Source of the DNA: Edaphochlamys debaryana
Lineage: Eukaryota > Chlorophyta > Chlorophyceae > Chlamydomonadales
Length of the DNA: 64,000 nucleotides
NCBI GenBank assembly: GCA_016858145.1
Contig: JAEHOE010000118.1
Span: 1-64,000, forward strand
Direction: 5' to 3'
Both the position numbers and the translations under genes were made by a program. Below the pieces are notes generated by a model that saw only the letters and a program-made list of their open reading frames with translations, was not told the DNA's origin and did not search any database. Of the stretch, positions 24,329 to 35,191 are shown one piece after another (the first letter of the stretch is position 1; the number at the start of each line of letters is the position of its first letter).

Positions 24329-26931
24329 ATGGAGCCCATGGCGAACCTTCCGTGCCCAGAGCGGGGGGACCTGTGCGGCGGGGCGAGCGGCATGGGCTCT
24401 TCCGGGACCCCAGCCGACGCAGCCGGCGTATGGCTGCCCGACCTTGTGGAGCGCATCGGAGCCTTCCTGAGCCCAAACGAGACTGCGTGCCTCAGGGGCG
24501 TCAACAAGACCGCCTTCGAGCTGTTCCGGCAGCACACCATGGTGACCCTCTCATCGCCCGCGCCGCGCTGGGCGTTCGAGGAGCGATGGGGAGCGCCAGA
24601 CGCCTGCAAGCAGCTCACGCGCAGCGAACGCGCCCTGCTCCTATTTCTCGTCGCCCGGAGCGACGACCCTCGCAACCTGCGGGTCGCGATTGCCGCTGCG
24701 GACATTCGGCCCAGCGATAACACGCTCGAGGCCGCGCTCTCCAGCGGCGCTCTGGAGTGATGCAACTGGCTCGTGGACTCCGGAGCGGTGAATGTGGTGA
24801 GCGGGAGTCCGTGGAACGCCCTCTTCGCCGCCGCAGCCAAGTCGGGGCAGCGGCGGGCCTGCGAGTGGTGCTTTGGCCGCTGCCCTTACCTAAACGGCCG
24901 CTTCGCATATGAAAGCCGAGATGGCGCAAGCATCATCTGGCTCGCGGCGATGGAAGCGGGTGTCGCCGGGCATCTGGCCATCATGGAGTGGCTGCTGGCG
25001 GAGGCAACAGCAGCGGGCTGCCAAGGCGATTGGCTCAACCTCTGCTGTGCGGCCCTGCGAGGCTGTGACTTTGCAACCGCCAAGCGTCTGTGGGGCATCT
25101 ACGCGCCACCACTCCATCAGATGGAGCCGGCGGCTCTCCAGCAGGCGGCCCCCCAGCAGGCGGCTCTCCAGCAGGCGGCCCCCCAGCAGGGCGGTGCTGG
25201 CGGCGGCGGCGGCGGCCCGCCCGCCGCTGGCCTCGGCCTGGGGCCCCCCGCTCAGCTCCTGGAGGAGGGAGCGGAAGGGGACAATCAGGAGGAAGATGAG
25301 CAGGTTGAAGACGCTGCTCCCATGGACCCAGCTGCGGAGGACCTGCAGTGCGCCCTGCATTCCGCCCTGCGCAGCCCCACTCCGGACTGGCGCGCCAAGG
25401 CCGACTGGCTGACGTCCCTCGGCGCCAGGCCCCGGCCCTTCAGCTACCATTGGGCCCGAGAGGGCCCGAGCGGGCCTCAGGCCGTGGAGCGCTTCGAGTG
25501 GCTCCTGGCCAGGGGCTGCGACCCCGGAATCCCAGACTTGCACCTGACAGGCAGCGCCCTCGAGCCGGCCATTGACGAGGGGAAGGTGGAGGCCGTGCAG
25601 TGGCTACTGGCGCATAACGCCTACATCTACGCGCCCCTGATCGAATCGGGGTCATCCTTGCCGGTGTGGCGCGCAAGGGGCACGAGCGGGTGCTGCCGCT
25701 GCTGCAGCAGGTGAGGAGAGGCATGGCGTGGGGGCGGGAGTGGGGAGTGGCCGTGGCCTGGGCGGGGGCGGGGCGGGGCGGGGCCTGTGTGGGGCGAGGT
25801 GTGGCAGCGCCAGCAGCTTAGGGCCGCAGAGAGCGGTGCGGAATACCCGTAACCAGCCTCTTGCGGCTTACCGGGACTTGGACGCTCTCCATTGCTTCCG
25901 CTCGTCCTGTCCTCCCTTCGAACCCCCGCCCCCCAGGCCGGCTACCCCCTCCACCGCAACCTGCTTCTGCTCGCGGCCGCCTCGGGCGGCCAGGTGGAGG
26001 CGCTGCAGTGGGTGGAGGACAACCTTCCCGAAGACCCGGCCGTACCGTACGGCGGATGGCCGGGTCGCACGATGCCGGCCTACGGCAGCTGTTTCGTCTT
26101 CCAGCCCTACTGCACGCCGTTCGCGGCGGCCGCCTACAGCGGCTCCGTGGACGCCATGCGATGGCTGCGGGCCGGCGGGCGGGGCCACGCGATGGAGGCC
26201 GTGGCTTGGGTAGCGGCGGTGCAGTCGGGGTGCGGGGCGGCGCTGGAGGTCCTAACCGAGCTGGGCTGCCCCATGCCGGTGAGGGACTGAGGGGCTGCGC
26301 CTGGGTGGGCTGGCTTGGAAGAGACGGCTTGGCTAGGCGGGCGTGGTTGCGGGGGCTTGCTTGGGCGGATTAATTTGGCGGGTATTCAAGGGTATGTGGC
26401 GTGAGCAGTGGGATGGAGCTGCAATGTACTTCCCCACTGTGCGCGTGAATCACAGGTCGTCCCTCCTGCCCCCCACCTCAGCCTCCAGTTCCCATCCCCT
26501 TGCACCCCGCTCCCCTTCCGCCTCAGACCGACGGCAGCCCCTATGCCGCCGCCATCGAGTTGGGCGAGTGGACCCTGCTCGGGCGCCTGGGCGTGCCCTT
26601 GGGCCCCGACCGGGGCGCTAAGCTGATGGCGGCGGCCCTGGAGAAGGCCCCTGTGGCCACCCTGCAGTGGCTGGTGGCGGCGGGCTGCACGGCCGACTGG
26701 AGGGAGCTGGGGTACACGGTGGGGCACCGCCGCGGTGCGGACGTGGTGGCGTGGCTTCGCACGCTGCCGGGCGGCGCGGAGGGCGTGGCGCAGGGTGCGG
26801 CGGAGGCGGAGGCGGCCAAGGCGGAGCGCATTAGGCGGCTGATGGAGCCAATTGCAGAGGCATTTCGTGCAAGGAGCCTCGAGCGACGGGGCTTGGTGAG
26901 GGGCGGCCAGCCAGCTCCCGGGGCCGCTTGA
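24329..26931 (+). pseudogene. F-box-like / ankyrin-like protein, copy C, with stop and frameshift
   Basis: Exons by homology: 24329-25710, 25937-26278, 26527-26931. The frame is broken twice. Codon 144 (24758-24760) is TGA where A and B have TGC (Cys). Exon 1 is 1382 bases, not a multiple of three, while exon 1 of A (1248) and B (1311) are; the frame change is near 25650, after which the other frame reads GVILAGVARKGHERVLPLLQ, matching the family before the splice site. The C-terminal exons are open and diverge from A/B (LFLQ-type insert after WVEDN, longer tail ending RGGQPAPGAA). Likely a pseudogene, although the separate open stretches are long. Confidence 0.78.
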
Positions 26932-27794
26932 TCGGGGCTGCCGTGGGGCAGCTGCCGCCCCCGGTGGGGGCCCCCGGTCGTCACTTATCAGCGGCGGCGC
27001 GGGTCTGGCAGGCGGGAAGTCTTGGGCTACTTGGGCGCGTGATGACTGAAGGGCTTCAGCCCGAGTCAGGGCGGGGGCGGGAAACGGGGAGCTCCCTCGA
27101 CAATGACTGAAGCTGTGTCGTCAGCCCTGAGCTGGCTGCTCTCTGTGCGGCTTGTCGGGAGAGTGCGTTCTGCTGGAGAACACCCGCGCAGGCGGGGGTG
27201 GGGGGCAGACCAGACGAGTGTTGTAGGGCGGACTTAATTCGCGGACTTGGCCTTGAGAAGGGCACTTGCTTGGTGGCTGCAGGATCACGTCATGGGTGAT
27301 GGACCAGTGTGCCGTCTGCCCTCCAGTCCTGTGTTGACGTTGTGTGGTTGTACAATCAAGGGCATGAGCTGTCACGTCTGTATGGTATGGGTGCTGCTGC
27401 TCAGGCAGTCTTGATGCGTTGCCTGGCAGGGGCTGCTAGCAGCCTCGGGCAGAGGTCCACTATCGTACGGTGGCCGGTTAGTTGAATTCCTCAGTTGCGT
27501 TGTCTTCCAGCCTTGCCCCCATCCGAGAGACCAGGCACGCATGTTCAGCGGACACAGACATACACAGTCGACGAGTCCAGAGAGTCATGCGTCAGCACAC
27601 GAGTGGCCACTGTGTGACCCCAGCCCGACATGCGCACCGCCACCGACGACCGGCGAATGCCTCAGAACAGGCAGCCGGCATGTTGGGTCCATAAAGTCGT
27701 ACTCAGCAGCGCATCCCTAGTCCCACACCAAGATCACGGTCGCCCCCCATCACGGCTTCTTGCCACGTTGTTCTTGTCAAACCCCCATCACGCC
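26932..27794. other. Convergent intergenic region, no gene seen
   Basis: It lies between the 3' ends of copy C (+) and ALKBH8 (-). Reading frames are short and show no recognisable protein. No clear TGTAA was spotted on either strand. Confidence 0.5.
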
Positions 27795-30700
27795 TCACCG
27801 GTCCCTCCGGAACACGGCGCACCAGTTGGAGCGGTCATAGAACACATCCTCCAGCACCCCGCACGGCCCCCGCCCACCACCGCCACCCCCAGACCCCGCT
27901 TCCACCCCCGCCTCCGGCCCCGGCCCCTCCGCCCCTGCCCCTGCCGCCCCGCCTCCGTCTGCCCCCGCCGGCCCCGCCGCCAGCGCCGCCTCCACCAGCG
28001 CTGCCAGCTCGGGGCGCGTGAAGAGGTGGTAGTAGCGCTGGAACACGACGGCGCCCTTGGCCGCGTCCACCTGGGGGCGGGAGGGGGAGGGGCAGGGTTA
28101 GGGAACGCGCGCAGCCGGTCGAGGCTCCGGAGCTCGATGCTGGAATTACAGCCTGTGGGCTCGAAACGCCGAGCCTGGGCGTGGGATTATGGGACCGGGA
28201 GGGCGGTCTAGGGCTGTTGTTGGAAGCGGCCCGATGGAGCCGGACCACTCCATCCCTTGGCGTGCAACGCAACGCATAGCCGGCCTGTGCTGACCCACCC
28301 TGGGCGCCGGCCCTGCAGGCCCCGAGCCGTCCGCGCCGTTGCCGCCGCCGCAGCAGCAGCAGCCCTCCGCCTCCGCCCCAGCCTCCGAGCTGCTGCCGCC
28401 CTCGCCGCTGTCCCCCGCGGGCCGCGCCTGCCGCCGGGCCCGCTGCTCGCGCTGAGCCGAGATGGCCTGGGGCGGGGGGTCGTATTGAGGGGAGAGGTCA
28501 GGGAGGGGAGGCGGACCATAGACAGCTGAGCTGACACAGGCACTAGGCCCACACCACCCCCAAAAGGTCAACCCCCACATTAGCGACGTAACCCACCTGG
28601 CGCGCCGCCTTGGAGGCCTCGGGGCGGTGGAAGGGCAGGTGCCAGGGCACCATGTAGTCAGCGCCCCCCGCCCCAGCCCCAGCCCTGGCTCCCGCTCCTG
28701 TTCCGGGCCCGGTCCCCTCCCCGGCTCCGCTCGCGGCCCCAGGCGTGTCGACGCCACCGGCCCCGGCTGCTGCGCCCGCATCCGGCTCGGGTGCGGAAGC
28801 CGGGGCCGCGGGGCCCGAGGGCGCGGCGATGGGGGTCCACTTGGCGATGGTCTTGGCTGGGTCCTCCTGTAGGGGAGGGGAGGGTGGGGGTTTAGAGCAA
28901 AGCGCAATGCAGGAAGGGAAGGGCTCTCACGCCAGCCAAGCGGACAGCCGACGTTTCACACATGGCTAGCACCATGCTCACTCGAGGCCCATCCTTGACT
29001 GCCCCGCTCTCCCCCGCTTCTCAATCCCTCCTCCACCCCCCAACTCCCCTTCCCACCTGCTCCACCGCCCATACCGTCACGATGGCCCTCCCCCCCGGCC
29101 TCAGCACGCGCAGCAGCTGCCGCAGCAGCCGCACGCGCCGCGCGGGGCTGCTCATGTGGTGCAATACGGCGATGCACAGCGCGCCGTCGCAGCACGCCGT
29201 ACGGTACGGCAGGCGCAGTCCGTCCGCGACCAGGGCGTCGGCGGCGGGGGGCCGGGCCGAGGGGGGCAGCCCGGGGGCGTGCAGGCGCTGGGCCGCCACC
29301 TGGGCCAGGCCTGCATGTAGGGCAACAAGATAAAGGATAAAGGGGAAGTCACAAAGCATGCTCTTACATGGTGCAACAAGATGAAAAGAACACATTGGTG
29401 TTAGGGGTCGGGAGCGTGCACACCGCCACCTGGGTCAGACACTGGGGTTTAAGGAGGGCACCGTGGGTGAAGGGATGGCCTTTTAGGCGACAACCACCGG
29501 TACAGCCTCAGCAGCGGTGCCCCCTTCCCCTCCCTCCTTACTCAGCCCCCCCCCCCCCCCCCAGTAACACCGCCGCCACCCCCCCGTCCCCTCACCTGAG
29601 CTCACGTCGCTCCCCAGCACCGCCACGTCCCTCCGCACTCCGAAGTACTTGCCGTTGCCGCAGCCCACGTCAGCCACCAGCGCCCCGGGGGGCAGCGACT
29701 CCAGGAAGGAGCGAACCGCGGGCCACACCGCGAAGCTGGGGGGTAAGGGGTGCAGGTTAAGGGGGTTATTTCCGGAGTATGGGAGAGAGCAAGGAAAGGA
29801 GCGGGGTGCCGGGGGGGGGCCAAAAGGGAGGGTGAATGGATACGCTGCCCAGGAAGGTGGATGGGGGGGGGGTGCAGTGGGTGGAGGGGAGGTGTGCGGA
29901 CGGCGAGGAAGAGTTGAGGTGCACGGGGCGAGTTCGCGTCAAGGAGGAAAGGAGGGGAAACCTGGGCAGCGACGCTGCCGTACACTGCCGTACCGTGTGC
30001 TGCTGAAGTGCGAGGCGATGGCGTCGTACACCTTGTGCACGTGCTCGGCCTCGAGAGCCTCCAGCGCCGCCTCGTCATCACTCCCCGCCGCAGCCGCCGC
30101 CGAAGCCGCTGATGCCCCGTTTGATCCTCCCAGTCCTCTTCCTGTTGTACCCGCCTCCCCTGCTAAACTTGCCGCCGCCTCAGCCCCAGCGGCAGCCGAG
30201 GGCTCCGCTGCCTTCGCCTGCTGCCGCGCCCCTCCGCCCCCCTCCCGCTGGGGTGGCTCCTCGGCTGCGGGCGGCGAGGGGCTACGTGACAGCCCCTCCC
30301 CCGGGGCCGCCGCCGCAGGCGGGGAAGGGCTCCGCGGCAGGCCCTCCCCCCCCGGGGCCGCCGCCAGCCGCCGCTGCGCCGCCGCGTCCCTCAGCGGCTG
30401 CATGCCGCGGGTGGGCAGCTGGGAGATGCGCGTGGGGGGCAGCACGCCCTGCGCAGGTAGGGGGGGGGGGAGGGTAGGAGTGGGGGTTGGCGTTAGTTGC
30501 GGGAGGCGGGCTCGGGCAGGCCGGGATCGGACTTTTGCCCGCAAGTAGAGGATGCTGGAGGGGTCCAGGTCCAGGTCCACTCCACTCGTTACAGTTATGG
30601 GGTCAGGAAACAGCCTCCCCCTCACACGCACACACACACACACACACACACCTGCTGGCTGTCGCACATGGTAGGGAAGGCGCAGTCGCAGGGGAAGCCC

Positions 30701-32547
30701 CGGACCTGGGGGGGCGAGGGGGAGGGGAACGGATGGGGGTTGTTGGTGCGGGGGAGTGCGAAGGGTTGGGACCCTCGCTCGCGCACCACTGGACCGCGTC
30801 CCAGCCGGGGCGGCAGCGGGGCACCTCCCGTGGAGCCCCGTCCAAGACGCGCCCCAGCCCGCGCCAAGCCAAGCGTGTGCGGCGCTGCATGTGTGCCCTG
30901 GCCTCCTGTCCCCCCTAGAGCGGGCGGGCTAAGAAGCCGGGCCCGTCAAGGGAAGCGATGCTACCCAAACAGAGCCCACCTCCCAAAACAACGATGGACG
31001 CCAGCGCGTGCGGCACTGCCTGTGTGCAACCCCTACCCCTTCCAGGCCTTGCTCACACCTAACCGCTTACGCATCAGCTCACGTGCCCCGGGCCCTATCC
31101 CCACATCCCCTTCGAGCGGTCGGCTGAGGCGGCAACCGCACCTGGCGGAACGTGAAGGACACCCTCCGCCCCCGCTGCAGCAGCTCCCCTCCGACCAGGT
31201 CGGCAACGCGGTGGGGGATGTAGTGCTGCCTGGGGGGGGGGGGGGAAGGCGGGAGGTGGATGTTTGTAAGTGAGCGGGATACTGTAGGCTACGCCAGGGA
31301 AACAAACCTTGGAGGGGAGCACGGGGGGGCCGATACGGGGGGTGTCAGTGTGTGTGGGTTTGGCAGGGTGCAGTGTACGGGGTGGGCTCGGGGCGGGGCG
31401 CGGAGCAGCCTGCAGGTGGCCCCCTCTGTCGGCACTCGTGCCCTCTCGCCCTTCGCCCCCCTGCTTCCCGTGTGCGCACCCCCACCAGCTCCCTTCCGCC
31501 CAACCCCCCATCCCACGCCACCCTCTTCCACCCCCCAACCGCACCCCCAAAAGACACGCATCAGTCGTTCTCCGCCTCCCCCGCCCCAGCCTCCCAGCCC
31601 CGCAGCTGATGCGATCCACCCAGCATCACCCCCCTCGCCCCCCGCCTCCCCGCTCCACCCCCCTCCGCCCCACCGGCCCCCCCCCCTCCGTCCCCCCCCA
31701 AACCCCATCACCCCCCCCACACACCCCGGCGCTCACCAGTCGTACCGCGACTCCCCCGCCAGCACCAGCAGCGAGCGGGGCGGCAGCAGCAGCGCCCGCG
31801 CCTCCCCGCCCCGGCGCAGCTCCATGACCGTGTGGGAGCCGGCGGACAGGATCACGATGGCGCCTTGGGGGGGGGGTTAAGGGGTGGGGGAGGTAGGCGG
31901 GGATGTGGGTTGGGGTGGTGGTGGTAGAGAAAAGGTGGTGGGGAGTAATGGCGCACCACTTTGCCCCCGACGGTCCTCGCCGCCCCCTCTTACGCTTCCA
32001 TCCCGCCTGCTACCCCTCCCCATCCCCCCTTTCACCTCCCCTTTCCCCCTGCCCCCCTCCCCCCGCCCCACACACACCCGTGAAGGCCGAGTGCAGGTCC
32101 ACGTGCGGCGCCAGTCCCCAATCCCACCCCAAACCCCCCTCCCCCTCTGCCCTCCCCCCCTCCCCCCCCCCCCAGTCTCCCCCCACCCGTGAAGGCCGAG
32201 TGCAGGTCCACGTGCGGCGCCAGGCCCACCCCCGGGTGGTACTCGTTGACCGTGAGCTGGTCCAGGCGCTGGGAGACCTGGGGGGGGAGGGGGAGGAGGG
32301 GGTGTTTGAAGCTGATAAGCGGGAGAGCGTCTAGTTGTTGGTGGGTTTGCCGGGGGGAGGGCGGGAGCGGTGGTGGGTGGTGGGTGGTGGTGGCCATGGG
32401 GTGGGCATGACGATGCCTAGAGCGCCTGAGCAGGAGGCGGGTGCAAACGCCCACACCGCTGGCTGTGTGTAGGGCTGCTCGCATGAGCCGTGTGTGTGTT
32501 GGGGTACGAGGAATCCGTAAGCAAGCAGAAAGCCCGGCCAGACCCAG

Positions 32548-32582
<35 letters not shown>

Positions 32583-34724
32583 CAGAGAGGGGGTTGGGGA
32601 AGAGGGGTGAAAGACGGATAGGCACGAGGAGGCAAAGGGGCGCTGAGCTTGAGACGCTAGGACACCTGCGATAGGCTCCCACGAGGGCACCCGCAGATAG
32701 ATAGAGAGCAACCCGCCCCTACAGCACGCCCCCACCTCGGGCAGTGCCGCCCCCGCCCCCCCCCCACACACACCCCACCACGCACGCCCCCACCTCGGGA
32801 AGTGCCGCCAGGCGCTCCGCCAGCCCCGCCGCCCAGGGGGGCATGGGGCCCAGGGGCCGGGGGTCCACATTGCGGGCCTGGCGCGGAGGGGGAGCGGGAG
32901 GGGGAGGAAAGTGTAGGAAGCCAGGGGAAAGGCCGTGCTCTGGGGTACCATGACCCCTCATCAAGTCGGCCTCCTCCCACACGACCCTATCGCCTAACCC
33001 CATCTCCGTGCTTCCGCCCTCGGGTGCCCTCGTCACCCTCAACCCAAGACCCCTCCTGGTGTTGTACCTCAGCCCTCGGTGCCTTTCCGCTACCCTCCGG
33101 CCCTCCTGTAGTCCCCCCTCCCCAATCCTTCCCCCCTCCCACCGCCTAGTAAGCCCCAGGAGCCGCTCACCGCGTAGTCAAATCTGTAGCCAAAGTGCTG
33201 CACCCTCCGCTTGGCCATCATCTCCCACCCGCCGTGCGACCCCTCCCCCTCTCCATTCCCCTCGCCGTGCTCCGCCTCCCTCGTCGCCGCCTCCGCCTCC
33301 GCCGCTACCCCCGCCCCTGCTGCCTCCACACCCCTTGCTGCCGCCTCCGCCGCCGCCTCCGCTGCTGCCTCCGCTGCGGCCTCCGCTGCCGCGTGCGCCG
33401 TCGCCTCCGCCGCCGCGTCCACCGCCGCGATCAGCTCCGCCTCCTCCCGGGTGCCAATGAAGTCCAGGGCCAGGGCCAGGCCGGGAACGCCCAGCTCGGC
33501 GGCAGAAAGCGCCACGGGCCGGGGAACGGGACGCTGTGTTGGGTGGTGGGTGTGGGAGGCGGGGAGGGAAAGGTGGGTGCAGTGGGGTGCCACGGCGCAG
33601 CCCAGTGCCCCAGACACACGTCCCCGCAACCCGGCCCAAGCCCGGTGAGGGGCCCGGTGCGGCCTCCATACGATGCGGCCCTGATCAGCAGGCCCGGGCC
33701 CCACCTTGTCCTGCCCGCTCAGCCCCGCCCACGGCAGCAACACACCCTCCCCTCATCAGGCCCGAGCACCAGCAGATCACACCCTTCAGCCCAAGACCTG
33801 CCCTGCCCCTCCCTCCCCTTGCTGACACCCTAATCTCCAGTGTGTCCCACGCTCGCTGGCCCGTGCCCCACCTTGACCCGCCCGCTCAGCCCCGCCCACG
33901 GCAGCAGCAGACCCTACCCTAATCAGGCCCGATCCCCGTCTTGCCCCGCCCCTCCCTGTACAGTCACCCTCATGAGCCCCGGTCCCCACCTTGTCCCGCC
34001 ATATCTCTGCGAAGTTGATCGCCAGCTTGCGACCCCCCGCCGCCGCCCAGGCCGCGCCCCGCGGCACCGCCGCCGCCGCCGCCGCCGCGTCGCCCTCCCC
34101 CTCGAACTCCAGGAAGGCGTGGAAGCACGGCAGGGGCGCGGAGGGCGCAGGCGGCTGGGGCGAGTTAGCTGTTGTGGTGGAGTCGGGTGGGGGGACAGTC
34201 GCGGAGGAGGCGTGAGGGGCCGCGGAAGGGGCCGAGCTTGGGGTGGAGGGGTCAGGGCCGTCCGCGGCGGCGGCGGCGGCGGCCTTGCCGGCCGCCGGCT
34301 TGGCCGGCGGGTCGGGCAGCAGTACGGTGGGCCTGCCGTACGGCGCGAATATGTCGGTCAGCTGCTGCATGGACATGCCGTACACGCCGCCCACCCACAG
34401 GAACCTGCGAAGGGTCGGGGATGCGGGGTAGGGCTGGGGCCAGTGCCCGCAAGCGCATGGTGGCCGAGAGGCAGTTGGCCCCCGCTCGCCTCTACAGTCG
34501 AAGGGCCAGCTTACGCCCAAGCTGAGACAGAACCAACGCTGCCCAAAACGCCCAACAGCACTACTCAACAGCACTACGAGGCCGTCCGCTAGGGGCAGGA
34601 CCCAGGACCCAGGACAGGCCCGCTGGACCTCGCCTCGGGGGGGGGCCCACGCGCCCTCCAGGACGCCCCTCGCCACCCTCCCGCACCGCGTCACGACCCC
34701 CGGGGGCGCCTTGACGAAGCCCAT
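27795..34724 (-). CDS. ALKBH8: tRNA wobble-uridine dioxygenase/methyltransferase ALKBH8, 940 aa
   Basis: Fourteen exons: 34724-34687, 34404-33990, 33533-33171, 32877-32794, 32277-32187, 31863-31737, 31229-31142, 30705-30652, 30448-29994, 29735-29596, 29310-29057, 28866-28597, 28466-28299, 28070-27795; phase is consistent throughout. Order: RRM (residues ~10-150, with an Ala/Pro insert), AlkB Fe(II)/2-oxoglutarate domain (~152-402), C-x-C-x5-C (C408, C410, C416) with the spacing of the zinc site described for human ALKBH8, low-complexity linker, Trm9-like SAM methyltransferase (~550-703, motif I DVGCGNGKYFG, D594), then a C-terminal part with VPWHLPFHRP and RYYHLFTRPEL. Iron ligands are probably H322, D324 (PHVDLHSAF) and H375; R395-x5-R401 should bind 2-oxoglutarate. 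The family methylates cm5U to mcm5U and hydroxylates it at tRNA position 34. Start chosen at the ATG whose short exon joins the RRM in frame. Confidence 0.95.
30626..30651 (+). repeat. (CA)n microsatellite abutting an ALKBH8 splice donor
   Basis: A CA/TG run lies directly against the end of exon 8 (30652). On the coding strand the exon ends in CAG and the donor is the first GT of a run of GTs, so several GT dinucleotides are in tandem. Confidence 0.85.
31261..31306. repeat. Dispersed intronic motif, TGTTTG...AGCGGGAT type (ALKBH8 intron 6)
   Basis: TGTTTGTAAGTGAGCGGGAT at 31261-31280 followed by CGCCAGGGAAACA at 31292-31304. The same two blocks occur at 62301-62320 and 62345-62357 in another gene. 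It lies ~30 bases upstream of an ALKBH8 acceptor in gene sense. Confidence 0.75.
32302..32327. repeat. Dispersed intronic motif, 26-base copy (ALKBH8 intron 4)
   Basis: The 26 bases beginning GTGTTTGAAGCTGATAAGCG are identical at 45833-45858 in UBLCP1. Here the motif lies 24 bases from the exon 5 acceptor. Confidence 0.85.
32550..32582 (+). repeat. (GT)n microsatellite in ALKBH8 intron 4
   Basis: An uninterrupted GT run of about 30 bases in the intron between exons 4 and 5. Confidence 0.9.
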
Positions 34725-35191
34725 GGTGACCAGGCGCCTCGTGAGCGACCCGCCGCAGGCGATGGCACGTCAATGCTCGATTCCGCGCAGTCGGTTGCAC
34801 CAGTCCGGGAGGCGCGCGCTGAGCGCCTTATGCATGTCACAACGATAGCGAAGAGCTCAAAGAGGGCGCGGGTTGTAAATAAGGGTCGCGGCGAGCGTGT
34901 CGGCGCGACCAGAGGTGAAAGCGCAAGTAAAGTAGGGGGTATTTTGATTGGTGTGGTCAGCTTATGGCGCACTGCTCATTTTCAGGGAAGCCGTGCGGGC
35001 ACATCATGGCGAGCTGTCGGTGGCGCGCAGATGCAATGCCGCGAGCTCTTTAACCCTGCCACTCTGCTCAAACATAGCAGCACAGATACCACGACCTTGT
35101 CGCGCAATAGACCTGTCGTGGGTGTGCCTGGGCATCATCCCGACGCAACACCTCTAGCCAGCTCGATCGCTTCACAACGAATGTACACGCC
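34725..35191. promoter_or_regulatory. Shared divergent promoter region of ALKBH8 and the F-box/LRR-like gene
   Basis: 467 bases separate the start codons of two genes transcribed in opposite directions. No TATA box or known motif was identified. An upstream ATG at 35180 opens a seven-codon frame that overlaps the start codon at 35192 of the F-box/LRR-like gene, so it could act as a small upstream ORF. Confidence 0.55.

Larger units (their letters stand above)
17050..26931 (+). repeat. Tandem segmental triplication of the F-box/ankyrin-like gene
   Basis: Three direct copies including leader sequence start near 17050, 20650 and 24130. A and B share the same intron positions and nearly identical intron 2 for its first ~190 bases (19158-19350 versus 22852-23045), so that duplication is recent or was homogenised. 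B and C share an extra Gln-Ala-rich run (QQAAPQQAALQQAAPQQGG, near 21760-21820 and 25130-25190) that A lacks, and C has a longer linker and longer last exon. Confidence 0.9.

Noticed and set aside
21084..24760. TGA codons in copies B and C as selenocysteine
   Set aside because: The position differs in each copy, one replaces Gly, and the family has no known selenoprotein link. The frameshift in C also argues for decay.
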